Assembly: GCF_001698125.1 (NCBI RefSeq)
Contig: NZ_CP013854.1
Span: 5,208,001-5,272,000, forward strand
Length of the DNA: 64,000 bases
Direction of reading: 5' to 3'
Origin: Pseudonocardia sp. HH130630-07
GTDB taxonomy: Bacteria; Actinomycetota; Actinomycetes; Mycobacteriales; Pseudonocardiaceae
In this document: piece after piece, positions 51,298-59,664 of the stretch
How positions within the stretch are numbered: the stretch's first letter is position 1
How the letters are laid out: each line of letters opens with the position of its first letter
The notes under the pieces: generated by a model
The model's input: only the letters and a program-made list of their open reading frames with translations
Database searches by the model: none
Told to the model about the DNA's origin: nothing
Translations under genes and position numbers: made by a program

Positions 51298-52635
51298 TCA
51301 GTCCGGGGCCGGTGCCGCGATCGGGACGTGCCGCACGACGAGGTCGAGCAGCGCCCGGTCGGCGCCCCGGCGGGCCACCAGCTGCAGGCCGACCGGGCAG
51401 CCGTCCGGGCCGAGACCGGCGGGGATGCTCACGGCCGGGTGCCCGGAGAGGTTGAACGCCCAGGTGAGGGCGACGTTCATCCGCCCGCCCGGGCCGTCGT
51501 GGCCGTGCGGACCGGCCGGTGTCGTCGGCGTGAGCAGCAGATCGACACGGGTGAACAGCTCGTCGAGCGCCCGGTCGTTCGCCGCGCGCAGTGCGCGGGC
51601 GGCGCGGAGATCCGGGTTCCCGGGCTCGCGCAGCGCGAACCACGCGGCCGCCGGGTCACGCAGGGTCGGACCCCCCGACCGCGATCCCGCCCCCGCCCGC
51701 TGCACGGGATCCGGGTCCGCGCACGGGGCCGGGCCCGATGCGGACCCGGGGATCTCCTGCGGAGCCGGTGGTCCCGGTCTGCCGCCGTCCGCGTCACCGG
51801 CGGCCGGGTCCGGCGGCTCGGCGAGTGTGGCCGCCCGGATGAGCCGGACCGCCGCCGCGCGTGCGACGGCGCACGTCGCCGGGTCCGTGTCGGTCGCGGC
51901 GAACCCCAGGTCCGCCGACCATGCCGCCACCCGGAACCCGGTCGCACCAGGTCCCGGATCGCACCCGGCGTCCCGGTCGGCGGTGCAGCGGCTGCGGGTC
52001 GGGCCGGGTCGCGCGGGGTCGTGCGGCCGGTGGCGGTGCGCACTGCGGCCGCACCCGGGCTCGTCGCGCGCCGGGCCGGGTGCCGGCGCACCAGGTCCGA
52101 CCGCATCCAGCCAGGCCGTCAGCAACGAGGGATCGCGTACGAGGACCCCCGGCGTCGCCAGACCGGACGCGTCGGTGCCCGGGACGAGACCGGTCGTCGG
52201 CTTGTAGCCGATGACCCCGCACCAGGCGGCCGGGATCCGGACGGACCCGGCTCCGTCGGACCCGGTGGCGAGCGGCACCACACCGGCCGCGACCGCCGCA
52301 GCGGACCCCGCCGAGGACCCACCGGGGGAGCGGTCGCCGCGCCACGGGTTGCGGGTCGGCCCCCGGTCGGTCCAGCCCCAGGTCTGGTGGCCCGCGCCAC
52401 GGGGCACCGAGGTGGCCCCGACCGGCACCGCTCCGGCGTCGAGCAGCCGGCGTACCGCCGGGGTGCCGTACCCGCCGGTGCCCTTGACGGCGATCGGCAG
52501 GCCGTCGAGCGCACCACCGGACGCGGCGGTGGCCGTGCGGCGGGGCTCCTCGACCGACACGAACGCCCGCAGCCACGGATCGGCCCGGTCACGGCGTTCC
52601 CGGGCCGCGGCGACCGCGTCCGGACCGGTGCTCAC
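51298..52635 (-). CDS. Amidase-signature family protein
   Basis: The GTG at 52635 overlaps the peptidase stop (GTGA). The 445-residue protein shows the Lys-Ser-Ser catalytic set: GLPIAVKGTGG (lysine), GDRSPGGSSAGSAAAVAAG (cis-serine) and GSDGAGSVRIPAAWCGVIGYKPT (nucleophile serine). The central part carries two Pro/Gly/Arg/Asp-rich inserts that look poorly structured, after which LTPTTPAGPHGHDGP and FNLSGHPAVSIPAGL restore the family pattern. Substrate unknown; co-transcription with a dipeptidyl-peptidase-like gene suggests peptide or amide turnover. Confidence 0.85.
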   Translation of the reverse strand: MSTGPDAVAAARERRDRADPWLRAFVSVEEPRRTATAASGGALDGLPIAVKGTGGYGTPAVRRLLDAGAVPVGATSVPRGAGHQTWGWTDRGPTRNPWRGDRSPGGSSAGSAAAVAAGVVPLATGSDGAGSVRIPAAWCGVIGYKPTTGLVPGTDASGLATPGVLVRDPSLLTAWLDAVGPGAPAPGPARDEPGCGRSAHRHRPHDPARPGPTRSRCTADRDAGCDPGPGATGFRVAAWSADLGFAATDTDPATCAVARAAAVRLIRAATLAEPPDPAAGDADGGRPGPPAPQEIPGSASGPAPCADPDPVQRAGAGSRSGGPTLRDPAAAWFALREPGNPDLRAARALRAANDRALDELFTRVDLLLTPTTPAGPHGHDGPGGRMNVALTWAFNLSGHPAVSIPAGLGPDGCPVGLQLVARRGADRALLDLVVRHVPIAAPAPD

Positions 52636-54665
52636 CGCAGCAGGTCCGGCGTCTCCCACTCCGCTCCGTGCAGGTGCACCGCCAGGAACGCGAAGACGGT
52701 CTCGTACCAGAGTTTCGCGTGGTTCGGCGCGAGCACCCAGTGGTTCTCGTCCGGGAAGTACAGGAACCGGTGCGGGTTGGCCTCCGGGTCGGGCCGGCGG
52801 GACACCAGGTCCCACCACAGCCGCAGGCCCTCGCCGATCGGGACGCGGTGGTCGCGGTCGCCGTGGATCACCAGCATCGGGGTGGTGACGGCGTCGGCGT
52901 GCCGGTGCGGGCTGTTCGCCAGCGCCATCTCCGGGGTCATCTCGGTCAGCCAGTAGCCGGCGTGGTCGGTCGTGGGGCCGAACTGGTCCAGGGCCCAGAG
53001 GCTCGCGTGGGTGACGATCGCGGCGAAGCGGTCGGTGTGCCCGGCCACCCAGTTCGCCATGTAGCCGCCGAACGAGCCGCCCATCGCCGCCGTGCGGGTG
53101 CCGTCGACGTCCGGCCGCGCGACGACGGCGTCGGTCACGGCCATCAGGTCGGTGTACGGCGGGCCGCCCCAGCGGCCCCAGCCGCGCTGCACGAACTCGT
53201 AGCCATAGCCGGTGGACAGGGCCGGGTCGGGCAGCAGCACGGCGTACCCGCGGGCCGCCATCAACCAGGGGTTCCACCGCCAGGTCCAGGCGTTCCAGCT
53301 GCTGATCGGGCCGCCGTGGATCCACAGCAGCAGCGGTGCCGGGGCGTCGGGCCCCGCACCGTGCGGGAGCACCAGCCAGGCCCGGACCCGGGTGCCGTCC
53401 GCGGTGGTCGTCTCGGTCTCGGTCAGCGTGCCGGGCAGCTCGACCGGCGGGATCGGCCCGCGCAGGTGGACCGGCAGCGTCCCCGGACGGGCGGCGTCGA
53501 CCCGGACCGGTGCGGGTGCGGCGTCGTAGGCGCTGCGCAGGGCGTACACCCAGTGCCCGTCCGGGCTCGGGACCGGGTCGGTGTAGCAGCCGTGGTCGTC
53601 GGTGAGCCGGGTGACCCGGTCCGCACCGGGTGTGCCACCGAGGTCGATGCGGAACAGCGGGCCGCGGCCGTCCTCGTCGGCGGTGACGACCAGCGCCGCG
53701 GAGTCCGCCGTCCAGCGCACGGCCGACGGCATCCGGTCCCAGTGCGGCGCGACCGGGCGGACGGCACCACCGGCGAGGGGGACCAGGACCAGGTCCACCC
53801 GCGGTGCGGCCGAGGGGGTGGAGACCCGCTCGCGGACCACGACGACGGCGCCGCCGCTGGGGGCGATCCGCGGGCCGGAGTACTCGTGCTCGTCGTCGCG
53901 GAGCAGCTCGCGCCGCTGCCCGGTCGCCACGTCGACGACGACCACGCCGGGCCGCGTCCGGCCGTACCCGGCCGCGAAGGACCAGCCGGTCACGACCTGC
54001 GTGCCGTCCGGCGTGACGTCGAACCGGGCCTGGTCCAGCGCCCGTCCCGGCTCGGGGGTGAGGTCGGTCCAGTCGTCCCCGTCCCGCACGAGCAGCCGGT
54101 TCTGCGCGGGGCCGAGATCGCGGTCCCAGTACCGCACCGGGTAGCCGGTGTGCAGGATCGCGGTCACCCGCGCGTCGCTGCGGGCCGACCGGCGGGTCTC
54201 GTCGTCCTCCCCGGTGACGGCTCCGGGCAGGGTCGGCGACGACACGACCAGGGTGCCCGAGTCCCGGGCGACGACGGCGTCGTCGATCCCGCCCGGCCGC
54301 CCGCCCGCCGGGTGGGCCTCCCCGCCGTCCGCGGGCAGGCACCACAGCCCGGCCGGCGGGTCGGTGTCCGACGTGCTGTCCGGATCCGGTCGTGCCGAAC
54401 GGAACAGCAGGTCCCCGTCCGGGGTGAACACCGGGCCCGACTCGCCCGCCGCGCCCCGGGTCAACCGGCGGGCCGGTGCCGTGCCGGACGGGTCGATCTC
54501 CCACAGCGCGGTCCGGTAGCGGGCCCCGTCGGCCTCCAGCTCGGCGACCCCGGTCACCAGCCGGGTGCCGTCCGGGGACAGGGCCAGGCCGGCGAGCCGG
54601 GGGAGCGCCACGTAGGCGTCGAGATCGTGGAACGGGGTCTGCGGGGTGTCCGCGGCGCTCGGCAC
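52632..54665 (-). CDS. S9-family prolyl oligopeptidase-type peptidase
   Basis: A 677-residue protein with a beta-propeller (residues 1 to about 420) and a C-terminal alpha/beta hydrolase. The catalytic serine lies in AAMGGSFGGYMANW, the aspartate in IHGDRDHRVPIGEGL and the histidine in FPDENHWVLAP. LLLWIHGGPISSW and LLPDPALSTGYGYEF are typical of acylaminoacyl-peptidases. The GTG at 54665 is supported by a nearby agga. No signal peptide is visible, so it is cytoplasmic. It overlaps the amidase gene and lies 20 bases from the quinone reductase stop, in the same orientation. Confidence 0.9.
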   Translation of the reverse strand: MPSAADTPQTPFHDLDAYVALPRLAGLALSPDGTRLVTGVAELEADGARYRTALWEIDPSGTAPARRLTRGAAGESGPVFTPDGDLLFRSARPDPDSTSDTDPPAGLWCLPADGGEAHPAGGRPGGIDDAVVARDSGTLVVSSPTLPGAVTGEDDETRRSARSDARVTAILHTGYPVRYWDRDLGPAQNRLLVRDGDDWTDLTPEPGRALDQARFDVTPDGTQVVTGWSFAAGYGRTRPGVVVVDVATGQRRELLRDDEHEYSGPRIAPSGGAVVVVRERVSTPSAAPRVDLVLVPLAGGAVRPVAPHWDRMPSAVRWTADSAALVVTADEDGRGPLFRIDLGGTPGADRVTRLTDDHGCYTDPVPSPDGHWVYALRSAYDAAPAPVRVDAARPGTLPVHLRGPIPPVELPGTLTETETTTADGTRVRAWLVLPHGAGPDAPAPLLLWIHGGPISSWNAWTWRWNPWLMAARGYAVLLPDPALSTGYGYEFVQRGWGRWGGPPYTDLMAVTDAVVARPDVDGTRTAAMGGSFGGYMANWVAGHTDRFAAIVTHASLWALDQFGPTTDHAGYWLTEMTPEMALANSPHRHADAVTTPMLVIHGDRDHRVPIGEGLRLWWDLVSRRPDPEANPHRFLYFPDENHWVLAPNHAKLWYETVFAFLAVHLHGAEWETPDLLR

Positions 54666-54685
54666 ACCCGTTCCTACCACCCCGG

Positions 54686-55660
54686 TCAGGACGGCAGCAG
54701 CAGCACCTTGCCGGTCGTGCGGCGGCCCTGCAGGTCCTCGTGCGCGGTGCGGGCCTGCTCCAGCGGGTAGCGGTGCCCGATCCGGACGTCGAGGCGGCCG
54801 GCCGCGACCTCGGAGTAGACCGCGGCCGCCTTCGCCCGCAGCGCAGCGGTGGTGTCCACGAAGTCGAACAGCTTCGGGCGGGTCAGGAACACCGATCCGG
54901 CGGAGTTGAGCCGCTGCGGGTCCACCGGCGGCACCGGACCGGACGCGGCGCCGAACAGCACCAGCATGCCGCGCTTGCGCAGCGTGGCGAGACTCGCGTC
55001 GAACGTCGTGGCCCCGACGCTGTCGAACGCGGCGTGCACCCCCTCGCCGCCGGTCAGCTCGCGGACGGCGGCGGCGAGGTCGTCGACCCGGGTGTAGTCG
55101 ATCACCTCGGCGGCACCGGCGCCGCGCGCCAGCTCGGCCTTCTCCGCGCTCGACGTGGTCGCGATCACCCGGGCGCCCTTCGCGGCGGCCAGCTGGGTGA
55201 GCAGCAGCCCGACCCCGCCCGCCGCGGCGTGCACCAGCACCGTCTCGCCGCCGGAGAGCGGGAACGTGTCGTTGACCAGGAAGTGCGCGGTCATCCCCTG
55301 GAGCAGGGACCCGACCGCGACGTCGTCGGGCACCGCGTCCGGAACCGGGACGGCCTTGTCCCACGGCACCGCGACCTGCTCGGCGTAGCTGCCGAGGGTC
55401 TCGGCCCAGGCGATGCGGTCCCCGGCCGCGACCCCGCTCACCCCCTCGCCGAGCGCGGTCACCCGGCCCGCACCCTCCAGGCCGGGGGTGTAGGGCGTCG
55501 GCATCGGGTAGATGCCCTCGCGCTGGTAGGTGTCGATGTAGTTCACGCCGGCCGCAGCGACCTCGACGAGCACCTCTCCCGGGCCCGGGGCCGGGACGTC
55601 GACGTCCGCGACCTCCAGCACCTCGGGCCCGCCGGCCTTCGTGACCCGCACCGCACGCAT
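54686..55660 (-). CDS. qor: NADPH:quinone oxidoreductase, zeta-crystallin type
   Basis: The ATG at 55660 has a GAGGAGG site; an ORF start 13 codons earlier is not needed. The 324-residue protein lacks zinc ligands and has VNYIDTYQREGIYPMPTPYTPGLEGAG, LLQGMTAHFL and the coenzyme motif VLVHAAAGGVGLLLTQLAAAKGA. It reduces quinones with NADPH. Synteny with Rv1454c between ctaB and ctaA is conserved. Confidence 0.94.
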   Translation of the reverse strand: MRAVRVTKAGGPEVLEVADVDVPAPGPGEVLVEVAAAGVNYIDTYQREGIYPMPTPYTPGLEGAGRVTALGEGVSGVAAGDRIAWAETLGSYAEQVAVPWDKAVPVPDAVPDDVAVGSLLQGMTAHFLVNDTFPLSGGETVLVHAAAGGVGLLLTQLAAAKGARVIATTSSAEKAELARGAGAAEVIDYTRVDDLAAAVRELTGGEGVHAAFDSVGATTFDASLATLRKRGMLVLFGAASGPVPPVDPQRLNSAGSVFLTRPKLFDFVDTTAALRAKAAAVYSEVAAGRLDVRIGHRYPLEQARTAHEDLQGRRTTGKVLLLPS

Positions 55661-55703
55661 GTGTCCTCCTCGATCGGCTCCGCTGACGCCCGTGATCATG
55701 CCC

Positions 55704-56558
55704 TCACACGTCGCGGCGCAGCATCCGGAGCACCAGCACGACCGCCCCGGTGGCCAGGTAGCCGAGCGCGACCAGGGCGCTGCGGACCAGCTCGCCCGGT
55801 GGCAACGGGTCGCGCAGCACGTCCGCCGCCGCGCCCCAGCCGGTGGTGAGCAGCCACGGCCGCAGCGGTTCCAGCGCCGGGACGGCGGCGAGCACCCCGA
55901 ACAGGATCAGCCCGCCCAGCACCGACGACACCACGACCAGCGGATGCTTGGTGCACGCCGACACCGCCAGCGCGACGGCCCCGACCGCGGCCAGCTGCAC
56001 CAGCGTCCAGCCCGCCGCGATCGTGACCCGGCCCAGCGCGTCGGGCAGCGACAGGACGGTGCCGGACAGGGTGAGCAGCGACCCGCCGTCGCCGGTGGCG
56101 AGCACGACCGGCGGACCGATCAGCGTCGCGCCGGTGAGCAGCCCGGACAGGGTGACCAGGCCGACCGCGACGGCCGCGACCACGAGCACCCCGAACGCCT
56201 TCGCGGCGACCAGGCGCAGCCGGCCGACCGGCGCGAGCAGCAGCCCGCGCAGGGTGCCGTGCTGGCTCTCCCCGGCGATGGCGTCCGCGGCGGCCACCGC
56301 GACGACGAGCGGGAGCAGCAGGGTCAGCAGGATCGACAGCGCGGCGACGGGGAGGGTCAGGCCGTTGCCGGTGACCTCGCTGAGCAGGCTGCGCCGGGGC
56401 CGGTCGGAGAGCACGATCCCGATCCCGATCAGCACCGGCACGGCGGTGAGCAGCAGGAGCATCACCCAGGTGCGGGGACGGCGCAGCACCCAGCGCAGTT
56501 CGGCGCCGAGCAGGCGGGTCCAGGAGGCCGGGCGCGGCGCGGCGTCGACGGCGGTCAC
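55704..56558 (-). CDS. ABC transporter permease
   Basis: The GTG at 56558 overlaps the ATPase stop (GTGA). The 284-residue protein has six hydrophobic segments (TWVMLLLLTAVPVLIGIGIVL first) and the ABC-2 hallmark AIAGESQHGTLRGLLLAPVGR after the second helix. It pairs with the ATPase encoded upstream as an exporter. Substrate unknown; this unit is inserted between qor and ctaA compared with the mycobacterial order. Confidence 0.87.
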   Translation of the reverse strand: MTAVDAAPRPASWTRLLGAELRWVLRRPRTWVMLLLLTAVPVLIGIGIVLSDRPRRSLLSEVTGNGLTLPVAALSILLTLLLPLVVAVAAADAIAGESQHGTLRGLLLAPVGRLRLVAAKAFGVLVVAAVAVGLVTLSGLLTGATLIGPPVVLATGDGGSLLTLSGTVLSLPDALGRVTIAAGWTLVQLAAVGAVALAVSACTKHPLVVVSSVLGGLILFGVLAAVPALEPLRPWLLTTGWGAAADVLRDPLPPGELVRSALVALGYLATGAVVLVLRMLRRDV

Positions 56559-57517
56559 GACTCGGTGATCCGGGTGAACAGCGTCTCCAGGTCCGGACGG
56601 TGCCGCCGCAGCCCGTGCACCGGGACCTCGGCCCGGACCAGTGCGGCGAACATCTCCGGCGCCGGCGGGCCGTCGGACACCAGCACGCCCGCCGCGTCGG
56701 CGCGGGCGGTGGCGCCGAGCGCCTGCAGGGTGTGCAGCGCCCCGGGCACGTCGGCGGTGGCGATCTCCCAGCCGCCGGCCACGGCGTCCAGCAGCCGGTC
56801 CAGCCGGCCGGACGCGAGCAGCGAACCGTGCTTGAGCACGGCCACGTGCGAGCAGACCGCCTCGACCTCGGCGAGCAGGTGCGAGGACAGCAGCACCGTC
56901 GCACCGGCGTCCCGCAGCTGGGCGACGACGGCCCGCACCTCCCGGGTGCCCGCCGGGTCGAGGCCGTTGGTCGGCTCGTCGAGCACGACCAGGCGGCGCG
57001 GCACCAGCAGGGCGGCGGCCAGCCCGAGGCGCTGTTTCATCCCCAGCGAGTAGCCGCGGAAGCGGCGACCGGCGGCGGCGGTGAGACCGACCCGGTCGAG
57101 CGCGGTCTCCACCGCCGGGCGGATCTGCCCGGCGGCCAGTCGTGGCTCCACGGCGGCGACCCGGCGCAGGTTCTCCCGGCCGCTGAGGAAGGGATGGAAC
57201 CCGGGCCCCTCGACCAGCGCCCCGACGTCGGGCAGCGCCGCGGGCAGCCCCTCGGGGACCGGACGGCCGAGCAGCTCCACGGTGCCCGAGGTGGGCCGGG
57301 TCAGGCCGAGCAGCATCCGGATCAGGGTGGTCTTGCCGGAGCCGTTGGGCCCGAGCATCCCGAACACCGAGCCGGCGGGGACGTCGAGGTCGACGCCGTC
57401 GACCGCGGTGACGGAGCCGAAGACCTTGCGCAGGTCCCGCACCCGGGCGGCGGGTGCGGCGGGTACGGGATCGGTGCCGGGCCCGGCCGTGGCGGGGTCG
57501 AGGTCGGTACTGCTCAC
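56555..57517 (-). CDS. ABC transporter ATP-binding protein
   Basis: The GTG at 57517 overlaps the stop of the secreted LolA-like gene. The 320-residue ATPase has LGPNGSGKTTLIRMLLGL (Walker A), YSLGMKQRLGLAAALL (signature), LVVLDEPTNGLDPAG (Walker B) and a histidine switch in LLSSHLL. About 30 disordered residues precede the domain. It forms an exporter with the permease encoded next. Translational coupling of all three genes suggests that the extracytoplasmic protein works with the exporter. Confidence 0.93.
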   Translation of the reverse strand: MSSTDLDPATAGPGTDPVPAAPAARVRDLRKVFGSVTAVDGVDLDVPAGSVFGMLGPNGSGKTTLIRMLLGLTRPTSGTVELLGRPVPEGLPAALPDVGALVEGPGFHPFLSGRENLRRVAAVEPRLAAGQIRPAVETALDRVGLTAAAGRRFRGYSLGMKQRLGLAAALLVPRRLVVLDEPTNGLDPAGTREVRAVVAQLRDAGATVLLSSHLLAEVEAVCSHVAVLKHGSLLASGRLDRLLDAVAGGWEIATADVPGALHTLQALGATARADAAGVLVSDGPPAPEMFAALVRAEVPVHGLRRHRPDLETLFTRITES

Positions 57518-58545
57518 CGGGCGAGTGCCGCGCCCAGCACGTCGGTCCCGACGGCACCGGCGGCGAACCGGCCGTCGTCGGTCAGGATCGCCGATCCGGC
57601 GGCCGTGGTGATCGCGTGCCCGCTGCCCCACGGCCCGGATACCGGGGCGCCGACCGCCGCCGGGTCCACCCGCTCGGTCCCCTCGCCGGACGGCACGCTC
57701 CCGACGGCGACGGCGTCCCAGCCGTCACCGACGGTGCGGGGCCGCTCGCGGTCGCCGGGGCGGCCGTCGGGGCGTGGTTCGCGGGCCGGTGCGTCCTGCA
57801 CCGTGGCGCCGGGCGGTGGGGTGAAGGTGAACAGCGCCGGGTCCTGCGGCCCGACGGTGACGTCGTCGAACCCGGCCCGCAGGACGGGTTCGGGCCCGGC
57901 GCCGAGCACGCTCAGCTCGAGCGGCATGCGGGTCTCGGCGTCCACCGCCGCCCGGACCTCGCGCAGCACGGTGCGCTCGCCCGGCCGCGGGGCCAGCACC
58001 AGTGTGTACGCCGGCCGGCCCGCGACCTCGGTGGTGCCGTCGACCGTGACCACGCTGCTGTCGCGCAGCGACGCCACGATCTCCCGGGCCCGCGCCTGCG
58101 GGTCCGCGCCCTGCGCGTCGGTGGACTCCCCGCCGGGCTTCGCCGGGATCCGGGTGGCGGTGCGGTCGCCGGAGTCGTAGGCCCAGGTGACGGCGCCGTC
58201 GCGGACGTAGGTGCGCTCGCCGTCGGGCCGGGGGAGTGCGAGGCGCCCGCGGCCGGTGCCGTCGGACCACACCCGTGCGGTCGACGCGCCGTCGGTGAGC
58301 GCACCCTCGGGGGCACCGGGGATGGCGGGCAGGCCGAGCCGGTTGTCCACGGCCACCGTGCCCGCCAGCGCCACCGGCTCCGCGTCGAGCACCGACGCGA
58401 CGAGCTCCTCGGGGGTGACCGGCGGGAGCTCCGGCGCCGCCGAGGCACTCCGTGCCCCGGCGATCCCGGCGGTGGTGGCGACGGCCAGCGTGACGGCGAG
58501 CGCGGCGACGGCACCGCGCCGCAGCGACCGGGATCGGGAGGTCAT
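57514..58545 (-). CDS. Secreted LolA/RseB-like lipoprotein-carrier-fold protein
   Basis: The ATG at 58545 gives 343 residues with a signal peptide (SLRRGAVAALAVTLAVATTAGIAGARSASA, cleavage after ASA). No lipobox cysteine is present. The body has the pattern of LolA/MucB N-terminal-fold proteins (PEELVASVLDAEPVALAGTV; VWSDGTGRGRLALP; YTLVLAPRPGERTVLREVR; TRMPLELSVLG; FTPPPGATV). It overlaps an ABC exporter ATPase by GTGA. A role in handling a hydrophobic substrate outside the membrane, or as a sensor, is inference. Confidence 0.8.
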   Translation of the reverse strand: MTSRSRSLRRGAVAALAVTLAVATTAGIAGARSASAAPELPPVTPEELVASVLDAEPVALAGTVAVDNRLGLPAIPGAPEGALTDGASTARVWSDGTGRGRLALPRPDGERTYVRDGAVTWAYDSGDRTATRIPAKPGGESTDAQGADPQARAREIVASLRDSSVVTVDGTTEVAGRPAYTLVLAPRPGERTVLREVRAAVDAETRMPLELSVLGAGPEPVLRAGFDDVTVGPQDPALFTFTPPPGATVQDAPAREPRPDGRPGDRERPRTVGDGWDAVAVGSVPSGEGTERVDPAAVGAPVSGPWGSGHAITTAAGSAILTDDGRFAAGAVGTDVLGAALAR

Positions 58546-58612
58546 GACACCAGAGTGCCGTACACGGGGGTCGTCGTGCAGGGCCGTCCGGCCGGAACCG
58601 CCGCGGGGCCGG

Positions 58613-59602
58613 TCAGGAACGGTCGGTGGCCCCGGCGAGCGGGCGGTCCGCGGTGGCGGCGGACCCGTCCGGGACGGGCGCGGCCGCAGGCGGGCGGGTC
58701 GCGGTGGCCGCCCAGACTCCCGCCGCGGCGGCGGCGACCAGACCCGCGCCGAGCACGTGCAGCGACACCAGCAGCTCCGGGACCCCGAGCGCGTACTGCA
58801 CGCCGCCGAGCAGACCCTGGGCGAGCACGATCACCACGAGCAGCCGGAAGCGCCGGACGAGCGCGGCCGGAGCGCCGGTCGCGTGCAGCAGGAAGCCCAG
58901 CCCGATCAGCGTGCCGAGGTAGCCGAACAGCAGGTCGGCGTGCAGCTGGGCGAGCAACGGGATGCCGATGTCGAGCCGCGGGGTCTCCGGGTCGCCGCCG
59001 TGCGGGCCGGCCGCGGTGACCAGCGTGCCGGCGACCAGGAGTGCGGCGAGCACGACCGTGGACACCGCGACGAGCCACCGGCCGGCGGCGGGGACCGTGC
59101 GGGTGACCGGGCCGTCGGCCTCGGTGGTGGCGTCGACCAGCAGGACCGAGAACCAGACCAGCACCATCGAGGCCAGGAAGTGCAGCATCACCGTCCACCA
59201 GACCAGACCGGCGAGCACGGTGATCCCGCCGATCACCGCCTGGGCGACGACGCCCAGCGGCATCGCCAGGGCCAGCGCGGTGAGCCGGCGCCGCCGGGGC
59301 CGGGTGAACAGGACGCCGAGCAGGGTCGCCCCCGCCGCGAGCACCACCAGGATCCCGAGCAGCCGGTTGCCGAACTCGATCCACATGTGCAGCGGTGCGA
59401 TCTCGGCGTGCGAGACCGGCACCATGCTGCCCGGCTCGCACTGCGGCCAGGTCGAGCAGCCGAGGCCGGAGCCGGTCACCCGCACCACCGACCCGGTGAC
59501 CCCGATGCCGATCTGCGCCACCAGGTTCGCGATCGCCAGGCGGCGCACCAGCACCGGCGGGGCGGACGGCACGCGGGCGAGGAGACCGGTCAGGCGGGAC
59601 AC
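58613..59602 (-). CDS. ctaA: Haem A synthase (COX15/CtaA family)
   Basis: The 329-residue membrane protein has VTGSVVRVTGSGLGCSTWPQC with the conserved cysteine pair, HMWIEFGNRLLG with an extracellular-loop haem ligand, QAVIGGITVLAGLVWW, LHFLASMVLVW, LLAQLHADLLFGYLG and LLVSLHVLGAGLV, i.e. the eight-helix CtaA layout with paired histidines. It oxidises haem O from CtaB to haem A for cytochrome aa3 oxidase. The GTG at 59602 has no ribosome site but lies 7 bases after a TACCAT -10 hexamer, so it may be leaderless. Confidence 0.94.
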   Translation of the reverse strand: MSRLTGLLARVPSAPPVLVRRLAIANLVAQIGIGVTGSVVRVTGSGLGCSTWPQCEPGSMVPVSHAEIAPLHMWIEFGNRLLGILVVLAAGATLLGVLFTRPRRRRLTALALAMPLGVVAQAVIGGITVLAGLVWWTVMLHFLASMVLVWFSVLLVDATTEADGPVTRTVPAAGRWLVAVSTVVLAALLVAGTLVTAAGPHGGDPETPRLDIGIPLLAQLHADLLFGYLGTLIGLGFLLHATGAPAALVRRFRLLVVIVLAQGLLGGVQYALGVPELLVSLHVLGAGLVAAAAAGVWAATATRPPAAAPVPDGSAATADRPLAGATDRS

Positions 59603-59609
59603 ACTACGG

Positions 59610-59615
59610 ATGGTA
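59610..59615 (-). promoter_or_regulatory. Candidate -10 element for leaderless ctaA transcript
   Basis: TACCAT on the minus strand is separated by 7 bases from the ctaA GTG, the distance at which transcription would start on the start codon itself. No Shine-Dalgarno is present. Confidence 0.4.
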
Positions 59616-59664
59616 GAAGAACGCCCGCCCACCCCTCGTCGCCGGTCTCCGCTCCGGCGCCCGA

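Noticed and set aside
51298..54504. One 1068-codon minus-strand protein joining amidase to upstream sequence
   Set aside because: The N-terminal half is out of frame with the S9 peptidase and is shadow; the amidase starts at GTG 52635 by GTGA overlap.
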